Positions 54,218 through 64,000 of a DNA stretch of 64,000 nt are shown piece by piece. The notes under the pieces are model-generated. The model was not told the origin of the DNA. It did no database searches and saw only the letters and a list, made by a program, of their open reading frames with translations. This DNA comes from Trissonchulus latispiculum (Eukaryota > Nematoda > Enoplea > Enoplida > Ironidae): assembly GCA_030248195.1 (NCBI GenBank), contig JASAND010008626.1, positions 1-64,000 on the forward strand, in the 5' to 3' direction. Position numbers and translations under genes: made by a program. Each line of letters begins with the position of its first letter. The first letter of the stretch is position 1.

Positions 54218-54589
54218 GTGACAAACAGAATTACTGAAACTCCCCTCCGAATCTAATTACAGGTGATTTCCTAGGTTAAAGTAATTCCCTCCCCCCCTAC
54301 GGTGTATGTATTAACCATACAGGTTAGACGTAATATATTGTAATATTTCTATTGCCACCACTGTGAAAGCTCTTTTACTTGAGCCGTATCAGGTAATACG
54401 TTTGTGAGCTTAAAGCCAGATAAATTTTCATGAAAGAGTTAGAAGTGGGAATGGCCAGCTTGAGTGGGTTTAAAAAGCAAAAAGTTATTTTCAACTCTTC
54501 CGTTTCTTGAAAAGGTCCTAGGAAAGTGTTTCGAAAATGCTGATCAGACTGCAAATCTGGCAATGACAATTAACAGTACGCGTACAAAA

Positions 54590-54682
54590 AAGGAAGAGAA
54601 ATAGGAGAGGAAGGGGAAGGGAAAGAGGAGAGAAGGAAGGGAGGGGGGAAGGGAAAAAAGAAAGAAGAGGGGGGGGGGGTAA
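54590..54682. repeat. Polypurine run
   Basis: About 90 bases of almost pure G and A on the plus strand, ending in a G-run. It is long enough for triplex or slipped structures. Confidence 0.8.
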
Positions 54683-55142
54683 GGTTCAACTCTCCAAATG
54701 GTACTACTTATGTAGACAGTAGACTATGATGAAAAATTTTATGCTAATATAAATAATAATAAGATAGCGAAGTAGCGAGAATGGGTACGGCTTTATAACT
54801 TTCGAAAGTATCATTTCTGTCACCGAGTTGACACCAATTAGTGCTCCTGCAGCAAGAACTTTCATGTGAATACTGAATACCATATTGGCCATATTGTATG
54901 AAATTCTCAAATCCTTATTTGGCCGATTTCGTTAGTTTTTGATGTACTTGAGGCTTTGTAACTCAAATGTGCATTTTGGTTACATTTCTACTCAACAAGA
55001 GCTTCCGATTGGTGGCCACATGAGCCCGATTCCACAAATTTCAATTTCAACTTTCAATTTGGCAACATCATCGTAAGCTATGCACTGCACACCAAATGCT
55101 ACAGAACAAGCTATTATGCTTCAAAGCAAAGAACACTCTTAC

Positions 55143-56003
55143 CTGAAACGTTCTGGTGATATCGTCAATCTTAATCTCCGGCTTAGGAGGCTTCGGCTTC
55201 GGTTTATCTTCTTCCACTGGTGAAATGTCCGCACTAGGACTGGGGGAACCCCGGAGATTTTTCCTGGACGTGGAACCCCGGAGATTGGGTGACCCGCCTG
55301 TCAGACCTAGGGACTCGATATGGGCCGAAGAACGGCGCATTTGCAGCGAAGCGGGGCTCGGCGCCACCAGAGTACTGCTGCTGCTCGTTCGTTTCGGCAC
55401 GGGCGGCAAACGTCGGCTTCGCGGACTGGTCACTTTCCCACCATCGGTTTTGCCAGCAGCAGACTCGGTGGCGCCGGCATCGCGAGCCGCTGACGTCGCG
55501 GGTTTGACGCCCGTCAGCTCCGGGCTTGAGGGACGTCGGCCAACCGTCGACCGTTGGTCTTGGCCGTTCACTTCAGGCTGGTCAGGACCAGACCGATCGT
55601 CCAGAAGGTTAGGCGTTGACGGACGTCGACTCGTGGTTGGCGTCGGTGGGAGCAGACGCCGTGTCGGCGCCGCTACGTCTCCTAAGACGCAATGGGAGTG
55701 TCGCCGATTGCTGCAGTTGGCCGTGTCCGCTGGGCCAGCCGGACGGTCCAACAAACTGCCGGCTATGGCAGCGCTAATACGTCGCATGTCAGCTGATTCG
55801 GTCAACGAGGCGCTAGAGTCGTACGCGAGACCGCCGCGTATAGGATGACGCCGGGGTGGAGTGTTGGAGGCGCTGTGAGCTAGACGCGCGTCAGAGGATT
55901 TGGTACTTGACGCGGGGGAGTTGCCATAGCTTGACTCGGAGCTTTGACGCCGTAGACGTTCAGAATCCTTCCCGATCAACTGGGAGTGATAGTGTCGGGA
56001 TTG
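55143..56003 (-). CDS. Large Ser/Pro/Arg-rich exon of a host gene
   Basis: An 861-base open segment lies between an acceptor (TTCTATTCTAG) and a donor (TTTCAG|GTAAGA). It is 287 codons long and phase 0 at both ends, so it can be skipped without a frame change. The protein is basic, low-complexity and probably unstructured. It has RRLLPPTPTTSRRPSTPNLL and RSRRLPPVPKRTSSSS, which look like SH3-binding or phosphorylation segments, and ends EIKIDDITRTFQ. A cytoplasmic tail or scaffold is likely. RRxLPxTP followed by RPS also occurs in C-terminal tails of neuronal calcium channels, but that is a weak resemblance. GC content is far above the surroundings. Confidence 0.7.
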
Positions 56004-56782
56004 CTAGAATAGAAAAAGAAATAGAAAAATACAGATTGGAATTCGAAAATCAGAAAGATTTAATGTGAACTAATTTTTAATTTTAATTTAAATTTTAATT
56101 AGGAATTAATTACTTGATTAAACTTCTTTCACACCCCTCACTACAGATTGCTTGGTTGTGGTTGGACCTAAAATGCTGGTGAGATGTTGTTTCAAGCCTT
56201 TATGAAAACTAGAGAAAATGAAAAGAGTCAATCCTCTTATAAGTTTACTCTAATTGCTTAAAAATTATGCCTTTAGCACTAGGCTGCCACCTGAAGGTTA
56301 CAGGGTGATAGATAAGGAAAGATAAGTGACACTTATCCCTAAATTCACAGCCAAACACAGGGAGTGACAACTCCAATGTTGACATCTGAGGAAGGGGGGA
56401 ATCTTTCGCTAAACCCTACACAGACATATCCAATATAAAGCCTCATGATTAAGATAAATACATACATACATAGTAGTTATTCATATCATATATCTATCAT
56501 CAAGAGTAAATGAAAGGAAGAGTATGTTATACAAGATCTAACTAAAAATGTTTTAAAAACGCTTATTCTTTGTTCATGTTAGTTAATGCTAAGTAGTCGC
56601 ATACATAACAGAGTACAATCGGCCCGTAAGATTCTCGGCACATTAAGGCCGAAATTTTTTGGGGGAGGGGTCACGGTTAATATATACTGATAACCATGTG
56701 TTTATATGCGTTTGAACAGATTGGCTAATCGCCTGTCTCATGTCAAAATTACGTGTATAAGCAAGGTGACCCCCCACCGAGT
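56004..56782. other. Non-coding region, probably intron of the minus-strand gene
   Basis: AT-rich and without ORFs of note. Confidence 0.4.
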
Positions 56783-56923
56783 AGCGTTGTTAAGCGTGTA
56801 TGTATATGCGTTTGATTGGCTACTGAGCTTCTGCTACTGAAATGCACTGAGGGTTGCGGTAGCTCAGTAGCCAATCAAATGCATTTCAGTTCAAATGCAC
56901 ATAAACACCCGCTTAACAACGCT
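56783..56923. mobile_element. Small hairpin MITE
   Basis: AGCGTTGTTAAGCG at the left is inverted at the right (CGCTTAACAACGCT). The inner GTTTGATTGGCTACTGAGC is inverted as GCTCAGTAGCCAATCAAA. It forms a nearly complete 141 bp hairpin. Confidence 0.75.
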
Positions 56924-58027
56924 AAGTTGCCCCTATTGGCAAGATAGCCTAAGTCTAAGCTTGCCAATAAGTAGGTTTGGACTAAATTCAGGCCAAAAAC
57001 AAAAACAGCAGCTGATTTTTTTGTTCAGTAAATTTTTAGCATTCTTAAAGCTATCCTTAGAAAAAGAACATTGGGCTTGGAAACATTCTAATTCAGACGT
57101 TTCACTAAATTAGAGTATTCAGAGTTTACAAGCATTCTCAGAAAATTCTGTTTTCAGAAAAAAAGGTCAAAGCTTCAATCAGAAAAAACTTTGAATTGAA
57201 AAAAGTTGAGACGGGGACACAATGAGGGGATAGCTTCTTTTGCAGAAACGTAGTGGAAACTGAGATCTATGCAAAAAGCTGTGTACTAAGTCGGATTAAA
57301 AGGGGGGGGGGCTAGTCGGGTCTAGCAAATTAAAACTGATAAAATCCAGCTTAATTAGATATGTCAGAACGGGAAATCTATGGCGTGCATCATTTGACAC
57401 TTTCTCAAAACTCCGGCCATAAAATCTCCCCTCCAATTGCTTAGAGAACAAACTTGGAAAACATTGCGGGGGTGGGTGTGCGAAATCTTAGCATCAGTTT
57501 TAAACTTAGTAGAATTAGTAAAATTAAAATTTGTTATTTTTAGAAATGGAGAGTCTGGTTTCTCACCACTGTCTCATTTTCATTTGTGAACAGGTTGCGA
57601 CACAATAAAGCGAAATTATGTGGGGATTAAGATTCAGCTATTTTTAGGGTTCTGTAAATGACATGAACAAAAGCTTTTCCAGAACATACAGGCTGTAATC
57701 TTGAATATTTCCAAGAGATTGTTGCTAGTTTTCTCGGGGAGGTTTCAGCTTCACTATATTCAGAAACTGTTCTGACGCAACAAAATATGTGTTAAACTCA
57801 GCGCTGCGTTAACGTGTTAGTATGTGTTAGTCATATGAATGAAAACTTGAGAATGTTGTGTTTAACTCTACTCCTACTCCTTTACTCGTCAAGCACGGAT
57901 CCGACTGACGATGCTAACTGAATAACTAGCTCAAGACCTATGACGTGACAACTGTTATACATGTTCTACAAAAGAATAACTACAGTATGTGATCAAACCT
58001 AAGATACCACAGAGTAGCAGCAAACAG
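56924..58027. other. Non-coding region
   Basis: No gene or clear repeat. A G-run lies at about 57302-57311. Confidence 0.4.
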
Positions 58028-58294
58028 TAAAGTCTGGTTCACACTGCTGTTTTATGTCTTATGTCTTTTGTGTGATGTCTTGTTTTATATTTTATGTTTT
58101 AGACAGAACCATTCACACTGCTGTCTTGTCTTAGGCAGCACATTTGATCCTTTCAACCAATCGACTTGACAATGACTAGACTAGCTACAATGTGATTGGT
58201 TTATCTCATAAGACATACGACAGAAGTTGAGTCTAGTCCAAGTCTGTCTTATTAGACAAAAAGACATAAGACATAAGACACCAGTGTGGCTTTA
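58028..58294. mobile_element. MITE with TAAAGTCTGGTTCACACTG ends
   Basis: The left TAAAGTCTGGTTCACACTG and right CAGTGTGGCTTTA are inverted. The inner parts are TTATGTCTTATGTCTT and its inverse. Ends of this type recur in animal MITEs. Target duplication unresolved. Related to 51775-52306. Confidence 0.65.
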
Positions 58295-60536
58295 GAACTC
58301 TGGACAAATCCAGTTGAATGATAATGAAATGAAATCTATTTATAATCTGCAATGTCGAACATTTAGTTGCTGAATACCTCTGTGATCAATTTGGACAGAC
58401 CTTTGGAAAGAGTGACATAGCGCATGGGAACATTTATTTTTATCGAAAGTAACACAATTTGTTAATCTAAGTAGTATTGGCTAGGAATAATCGGAAAAGA
58501 TGGGAAAAGAATCGCCTCGGCTATTTTTCAATGCAAAATTAAATATGTACTGATTGTCTCAGAAAAAGTACTCTACTCGAGAGTCTGCAGACACTTCCCC
58601 ACAATGGCTTACAATTACATCGTTTACATGGATTTCAACTTTGACAAACTAACTGTCTAACAATGTGGCAGAGTACATCCATAAAGTTGTTTTTATCTCT
58701 AAAAATTGAGACAAGATTAATAACTGAAAAGACCTGGTGTATGACTGGGCACTTTCGAGATAATTACTAATTAATAATAATTGATTTAATTTACTTAATG
58801 TTTAATGAATGTTTTAGCCATTTTCTGGAAATTGCAAAGGAAGCTGGAAAGTAGGATCAGTAAAAGTAGAATTTGTTTTCTAGAAATGGTAAATTCTATT
58901 TTCGCTACTTTCTACAATTTAGGTTGTTCTACTGTTGGAACAGACAGTATACGTATGTGGAAAATGGCTCGAGGCTTGAGTGAATTTGATTCTTAGACAG
59001 TAACCTCAAACGAAGCTAGGGAAGTAGTCTGGAAGTTATACAAATTCGGAGGATGAAACTAGATAACTGTTCTGTCTAAGTAACTTGATAATGATTTCGT
59101 AATTCCAGCTGCGAGTAGACAAGCGTATATTAGCGTCTCTATCCGTTTGTAAGCGTGAGTTCGCTTTTAAACTGCTAAAACGGCGTGCGTGTGAGTTGAA
59201 GACAATAAAGCCACCTTTAATCTAGTTACTAGATTAAAATTTAATTCAAAATAAATAAATCTAGATATCTAACAGTCTTTTCGCAAAAGAGTAACGTGGA
59301 GCACAATAGACTAGAGTAGAATACAGTTAAAATTAAATTTTTAATCTCTTTTATCTCCAGCTAAGCTAGACTTTCTTTTAATTCTTTCATGAAGAAGATC
59401 GCCTTAAATTTCTCTAGTTTAACAGTTTAACTCTTTCGCGAAAACGCACCGAAATAAGTATAAAGGCAATGTGACGGAAACCTAAAGACAGGCATATTGA
59501 ATTACATATAACACTGGCTGTCAAATTCTATACCAATTATGAAAATTAGAATATATGTGCTTTCACCTCTGAATAAAGGTAAAGGTAAGCAAAAGTTGAC
59601 CTTTTCTATTCACATTATGCCATCATTCTGAGTTCATAGAAAAAAACTGTTACAACCCACAGGGCGTTATAAAACGTTAAGAGGCTAGTGAAAACAAAGG
59701 CTTTACAACACAAAGCCTAAGCCTAACTAATATTTAAGACATTTATTTTTAATTTTTAGGCTGATTTTGTTCTTAATTTGATTACTACATTTGCTCTCAG
59801 ATTTAATACGAGTAAATCATCTAGTTTCAGCTGGCCTAAACTGCTCTCAATATGAACTGGAAATAGCAGTTGAACAGTTTCGAAACCGGAGGGTTTTAAC
59901 ATTTTAATTGCGGATGGACCCAGAAAGCCCATTCCTGTACTACTGTTTTCCCCATAGGATAGATTTAAGCCATTTTCTATTCAGAGAAAAACGGGATTCA
60001 CTTAGATTACTTCTCTCTCTCTCTCTCTCTCTCTCTCTTGCTGGGTAGTTTGTGTAAATTGTTGACAGACAAATTCTGCTTACATACCTATCGTTTGCAG
60101 AGCTAGAAAACTAATTTGTATGCTGGAAATAGGATAAACAGTGTTTGAAACAGAGTTAGCTGGAAATCCTTTCAGGCCAGTATATAAATTTCGAGCAGGG
60201 AAACGCTTGAAATCAGAGGGGCTTTATATTAACGACCCATTTTAGCATACAGATTTCTGCCCAGCTTAATCCGATCAGAGAGATTTAAAGAAGCATTCGT
60301 TGTTTCCATTAATCCATCTTGATTTTACTGGTCCAAGTCTTATCCTGGATTAAATCATTAATCGAGAGATTAATAAATACTATTAATTGATTAATTTGTG
60401 GGCTAACTCTATGTGTTAGAGACAGTGGTGTTCTTGGTTTTATTCTTAGATGGAAATGTTGCAGTGGAAACTACAGGAATCGATTTTGTTGATGATGATA
60501 GAATTGAAGGAAATAGCTGTCGCCCGAAAATTCGGG
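58295..60536. other. Non-coding region with (CT)n
   Basis: A (CT)n microsatellite lies at about 60010-60039. No ORF is supported. The frame at 58805-58996 has no features. Confidence 0.45.
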
Positions 60537-60660
60537 CCTGAGGTGGGGATAGAACCCACAACCGTTGACTTTCTAGGCCAACACTCTACCGATTCAGCTA
60601 CCCAGGTACAATCGAACCAAGCTTAAGTTTGAATTCGTTCCCAAACTGCAGTGTCGTTCT
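60522..60660 (-). repeat. tRNA-derived SINE family S2, copy 1
   Basis: On the minus strand, 60606 down to 60537 folds as a near-complete tRNA. There is a 6 bp acceptor stem CCTGGG/CTCAGG, a D-arm with TAGCTGAATCGGTAGAG, an anticodon arm GTTGGC/GTCAAC around CTAGAAA, and a T-arm GTGGG/CCCAC. The loop TTCTATC and the upstream CACTGCAGTTTGGG leader shared with copy 2 mark it as a SINE head and not a working tRNA. The tail has the palindrome GCCCGAAAATTCGGGC (60522-60537). Confidence 0.6.
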
Positions 60661-61274
60661 TCAGAATGGATGAATGGAATACAAAGGTTTTGCAATCAGA
60701 CAAGCCTTCTGTAATTTAAGTTTTGCGATATATCAGAATCCACCCACGTAGGTATATTCTATTTCTGAACTGAACAGCTCAGTGTATTTACTCACAAGAA
60801 GATGAAAGACAGAAAAGTGTGGAACAAGTTTGAGAACTGGCTGGAAAAGTGGGAATTAGGTAATGAATTGACATGATTAGTGAGAGAGAAGCCTAGCCGA
60901 TGTCTTAGTTGAGTTCAACTGGAAAAGTAGACAGTAGAAGTACAGAAGAACCATGAAATTAATCAGCCTTTCACCAACACCTGCCCAGCACCTAAAGTAA
61001 GAAAAGGCAGGGAGGGGGATTCTTACAGAGGAAAATGTTGATTCATAAGGAACTGGCGCCCGTTGGCTCTCTCCTGTTTCGGACAAAGTTTGGTTTAGTG
61101 ACTGCAAGGCAGGGCAATTTTCGTTATTTCCTTATGATTAATGACTTGTAGCCTTTGTCGATCCGACTGCCAGCCTGCGTTTACTTCATCTTCTTGTTGT
61201 GGAGGAGAAAGTTAAGCACTACGCTTGCTCCCTCTTTCTTGAGTTGGCTAATGGGAAGGTAAAAAGGAATTTTT
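60661..61274. other. Non-coding region
   Basis: No gene supported. The minus-strand frame at 60877-61107 has no recognisable features. Confidence 0.4.
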
Positions 61275-61760
61275 AGGAAAACTTCGGGCCTTATGTGGAT
61301 CGAATCCCCAACCCTTTGTTTAGTACAGCCAAGAGTACATAATAATAAGAGTATGCCACTAGGCGAGCTCTATGTTATCAGAGCAAAAACTATGCTCTGC
61401 TCGCTAACGGCCCACCCCCCCCCCCCCCAACAAAAAAAATAACCCCCACAATTAAAATTTTTGTGCGCTATGTTTGGTTTGTTAAGCCATCAGAAAAATT
61501 CGCGCACACACTGCTTGTGTTTTTGAGCTTAAGCACATAAACATAGAGCGAGTGAGCGTACCCCCGTTTCGACTAGGTACTGATTTGGGGGGGGGAGTAA
61601 TAGGGGGCGGGGGGGGGTGGGCCGTTAGTGTGGGAGTACAGAGCATAGTTTTGTGGTCCCCAAGACTCTTATTATATTGACTCTTGGTACAGCTAAATAA
61701 GCTACAGCAGCTAATCAAAGCTGAAGTTTGAATTCGAACCCAAACTGTAGTGACAGCTTT
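61275..61760 (-). repeat. SINE family S2, copy 2, split by a MITE
   Basis: The minus-strand sequence matches copy 1 in order. The leader CTACAGTTTGGGTTCGAATT lies at 61725-61755, the tRNA-like middle is degraded, and a B-box region GGGGATTCGATCC at about 61300-61312 is followed by the GGCCCGAA tail. The M3 element 61329-61687 interrupts it. Confidence 0.55.
61329..61687. mobile_element. MITE family M3, copy 3, inside a SINE
   Basis: The inverted ends are CCAAGAGTACATAATAATAA and the inverse of CCAAGAGTCAATATAATAAG. TACAG lies on both sides (61324-61328 and 61688-61692). The inner GAGCGAGTGAGCGTAC and GTACTGATTT match copy 2. It contains C- and G-runs near 61418-61430 and 61590-61620. Confidence 0.75.
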
Positions 61761-62119
61761 TCAAAGAAATTTATATTCTGATTTCTGATATTTGATAGTA
61801 ATATTGATCAATATTGTACCATAATTTGCTGTGATACTAGTTTTTGTAATTTAAATTTAATTTAGTCTAATAATTTGAGTGCTATGTTTACGCGGGAAAA
61901 TGGAGTAAGCCAGCCCATGTTTATGGGCTCACCCTCGTTTAAAGAAAACATGAGACGCCAATAGGTCACCTGTTTTCCCAGCGCACACCGAGAAAGCTTT
62001 CAATTAAATTAACTTTGACACTCATCACCTACAGTTACCTAGAAAACTAGCAAAACTAAAATTGTCAACCGTAAACCTACCTTCACCGTCTCAATGAGCT
62101 CTACCTTAATACGGAATTC
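61761..62119. other. Non-coding region
   Basis: No feature recognised. Confidence 0.4.
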
Positions 62120-62378
62120 AAGATTTCAGGGGTATTGTTTCGTTTGCCAGCTAACCGCTCAAACTATTTAAAACTGCTAAGTGAGCTAAGAATAAGAAAG
62201 AAACAAGTCATGTATACCACCGAAGGTCAGAAATATTCGATTACGGACTCTTTGAAGCAGGAATGGATGTTAGAGGAGGATGTTAGAATGCTAAAAGAAA
62301 TTTTTTGGAAAGTTTCATACTATTTCATCTTGATTTCGCCTGTCAACCAACAGTACGTGCCCAAAAGAAATCACCACC
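62120..62378 (-). mobile_element. Fragment of a T1-type element
   Basis: On the minus strand it starts GGTGGTGATTTCTTTTGGGC, then follows T1 in blocks (GAAACTTTCCAAAA.AA, TTTTAGCATTCTAACA). The flanking TTAA is no longer recognisable (TCAG). The ORF 62135-62467 is accidental. Confidence 0.55.
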
Positions 62379-62589
62379 TCAGGAAACATGCTAGATACCG
62401 GAGTGGGAGGAGCAGCTCAAAAAGAATCCGAAGACCGAAACCTTTTTTCTCTCAGATTTTACTGTAAGGTCCATAGGAATTTTAGGGGAAGACAAACACG
62501 AATCCAATGTCTTTTAACCGATCAACTTTTCGTTAACTCACACTAAGCGTATATGGCTTATTCTGAGCTAAAAGAAGAGTTGGACATGA

Positions 62590-64000
62590 AGTGGTGATTC
62601 CTTTTGGGCACATACTGTCGGCTGAGGGCTCTAATCGAGTTGAGAACTGACGAAACTTGCAAAATAAGTTCTTTTAGAATTTCAAAGACACTACTCTTAT
62701 TCCCGTTCAAAAGCTCGGCATTTCTGTTCAGAGCAGTTTACCCCATGTTTGGCAGTTGTGCAGCAGCTTACATAGCTATAGCTATAATCATTCGAAAGAT
62801 CATCGTTGATATTTTTGCTTATAAAAGCATTTTTTTACATTTTCCTGCTGCGCCTGGGCGCAGCAGGTCTACTATAATCGGTTTTAAGGGGCATTCACAC
62901 GTACGTAATGATATTCATGAGCTCTGCTATCAAATGCACATGTTACGCCTTCGAAATTCTATGACACGGATTTATGCAAATTAAGTTTTTGCAAAAGAAC
63001 GATGTGACTATACTGCTTTATGCCAAAAGATTGGGGTTGTCTCTGCGCACATGACTGTGACGTTGAGTAAGTCCGGAATTTTAGAAAGAAAGTTTCGGAA
63101 GTTTTCTTTTTCCAGTAGAAACTACAGGAATCTTGTAGCTCTTGTAGATGATAAATACAAAATATTTTATAAAAAATACAGGTCGTGTTGCAATTTCTAC
63201 TTTACGTTGTTGGTAGCTTGCACTGGATATACTTTGGCACAATTGATTACAAGTTTGGCTAATGTTTACCTCAAAAGAAAACTGCCTATATAAGGGAGAC
63301 ACTGATCATAGGTTCTGCTTGACCACTGAAACTTCTACAAATTTTTCAAAGTTTCAGTCTTTCAACACCCTGTGAGTAATTTTTTACAATGACCGCTCGA
63401 TGTCGAAAACAGCTTAGGATCGGCCGACCCTCCGGCAGCTGTCCAACTTTTACATAAATGCAAGTAATTGCAATGAAAACTATAGGTTTGTCTTGCAAAA
63501 GGTACATACAAGTTTGATGTCTCGGTCAGGATTGTCTAAAAAGTCGAAAAACTACAGTTTCTTTAGTATTCGCTACAGGAAACTCTTGTGATTTTTACTA
63601 TTAGAGAGACCATTTTGAGAGGTATTTGGAAAACTTACAAAAGTTACTTTGTGCAAAATCACAAAATTCCTGTGATTTCTACACGAGTCGTTTTAAGAGT
63701 GCAGGTACACTTTTCTTAAGGTTGTTTATATGCTCGCACCAGGACTATATTTACGGTAAATATGGCCAACGCCAGCTCATTTTGCATAAATCTCTTGCTT
63801 GTTCCATAGTAAGATTATCTTTTAAGATATAGCTAGTTTACTTGTATTGGCGTCGCAACTTGTCGTTTTTGCAGAAATCAAATAATCCATCATTTTATGA
63901 GCTAGGCAATCCGTAAAACTAAACTGAGTGTTTCGATTTCAAGGTCTCGTGAAGATCAATTATCCCTAGCATGATAATCATCCAACTACTATCCCGTAGG
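62590..64000 (+). mobile_element. T1-type element, longer copy cut by the window end
   Basis: It starts GTGGTGATTCCTTTTGGGCA and follows T1 through CATTCGAAAGA near 62800, then has about 1 kb not present in T1. It matches T1 again from about 63850 (TTGGCGTC, GCAGAAATCAAATAATCCA) to the window edge. T1 may therefore be an internal deletion derivative. The extra 1 kb shows no convincing transposase; its frames (62604-62984, 63051-63293, 63626-63832) are short. A CTGCTGCGCCTGGGCGCAGC hairpin lies at about 62850-62870. Confidence 0.55.

Larger units (their letters stand above)
53179..55142 (-). other. Intron of the minus-strand gene, repeat-bearing
   Basis: Bounded by GTAAGA (donor at 55142) and TTTCAG (acceptor at 53179) on the minus strand. 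It contains a tRNA-related repeat, an M3 MITE, a plus-strand exon candidate and a polypurine run. Confidence 0.5.

Noticed and set aside
60537..60606. Functional tRNA gene with an AGA anticodon
   Set aside because: Leader and tail are shared with another degraded copy at 61275-61760 and the T-loop reads TTCTATC, so a SINE head is more likely.
62135..62467. 110-residue ORF
   Set aside because: It runs through the end of a T1-type element (GAAATCACCACC) and reads as random basic text.

Overview
The window looks like a gene-poor, repeat-dominated stretch of an invertebrate animal genome. The sequence does not fix the phylum. Signs of a nuclear eukaryotic genome are split exons with GT..AG borders, tRNA-derived SINE-like heads, LTR retrotransposons with gag and retropepsin, TTAA-flanked and foldback DNA transposons, and microsatellites. 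No rRNA, CRISPR array or bacterial operon was seen.

Left part (1-21.4 kb). The 3' end of an LTR element (A') runs into an old minus-strand LTR of another family (C). Next come small repeats and two spliced exons of an unknown plus-strand gene that ends at 7137. A complete 10.9 kb LTR element (A) follows at 7546-18434. It has two 626-627 bp LTRs that differ at about 8 sites by eye, a CCTA target duplication, a tRNA-Arg type primer site, gag, protease and a long non-coding 3' region. A candidate first coding exon of another gene lies at 18994-19121.

Middle (21.4-33.2 kb). A second gag-protease element (B) shares the primer-binding core but has unrelated LTR sequence. Where reverse transcriptase would be expected it carries about 15 copies of a 189 bp tandem repeat. 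A head-to-tail pair of 1.64 kb family-C LTR-like units follows. Neither A nor B shows reverse transcriptase, RNase H or integrase, so both look non-autonomous.

Right part (33.2-64 kb). There is a decayed coding block, microsatellites, MITEs and tRNA-like SINEs. An 11 kb pile (41933-52899) holds at least five nested inverted-repeat transposons. Four are foldback elements whose stems are built from TTGATTTTTG-type words; they start TGTC and end GACA, and three have exact 6 bp target duplications. One relative carries a short ORF resembling the N-terminal part of an integrase-like transposase. To the right, a minus-strand host gene contributes a large Ser/Pro-rich exon (55143-56003) and a downstream exon starting at 53178. 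A Cys-rich plus-strand exon candidate lies between them.

The most unusual signals are the nested foldback family, the two gag-protease-only retroelements with candidate recoding sites and repeated hairpins, and the 189 bp array inside one of them. All family names were assigned by reading motifs and none was checked by search.
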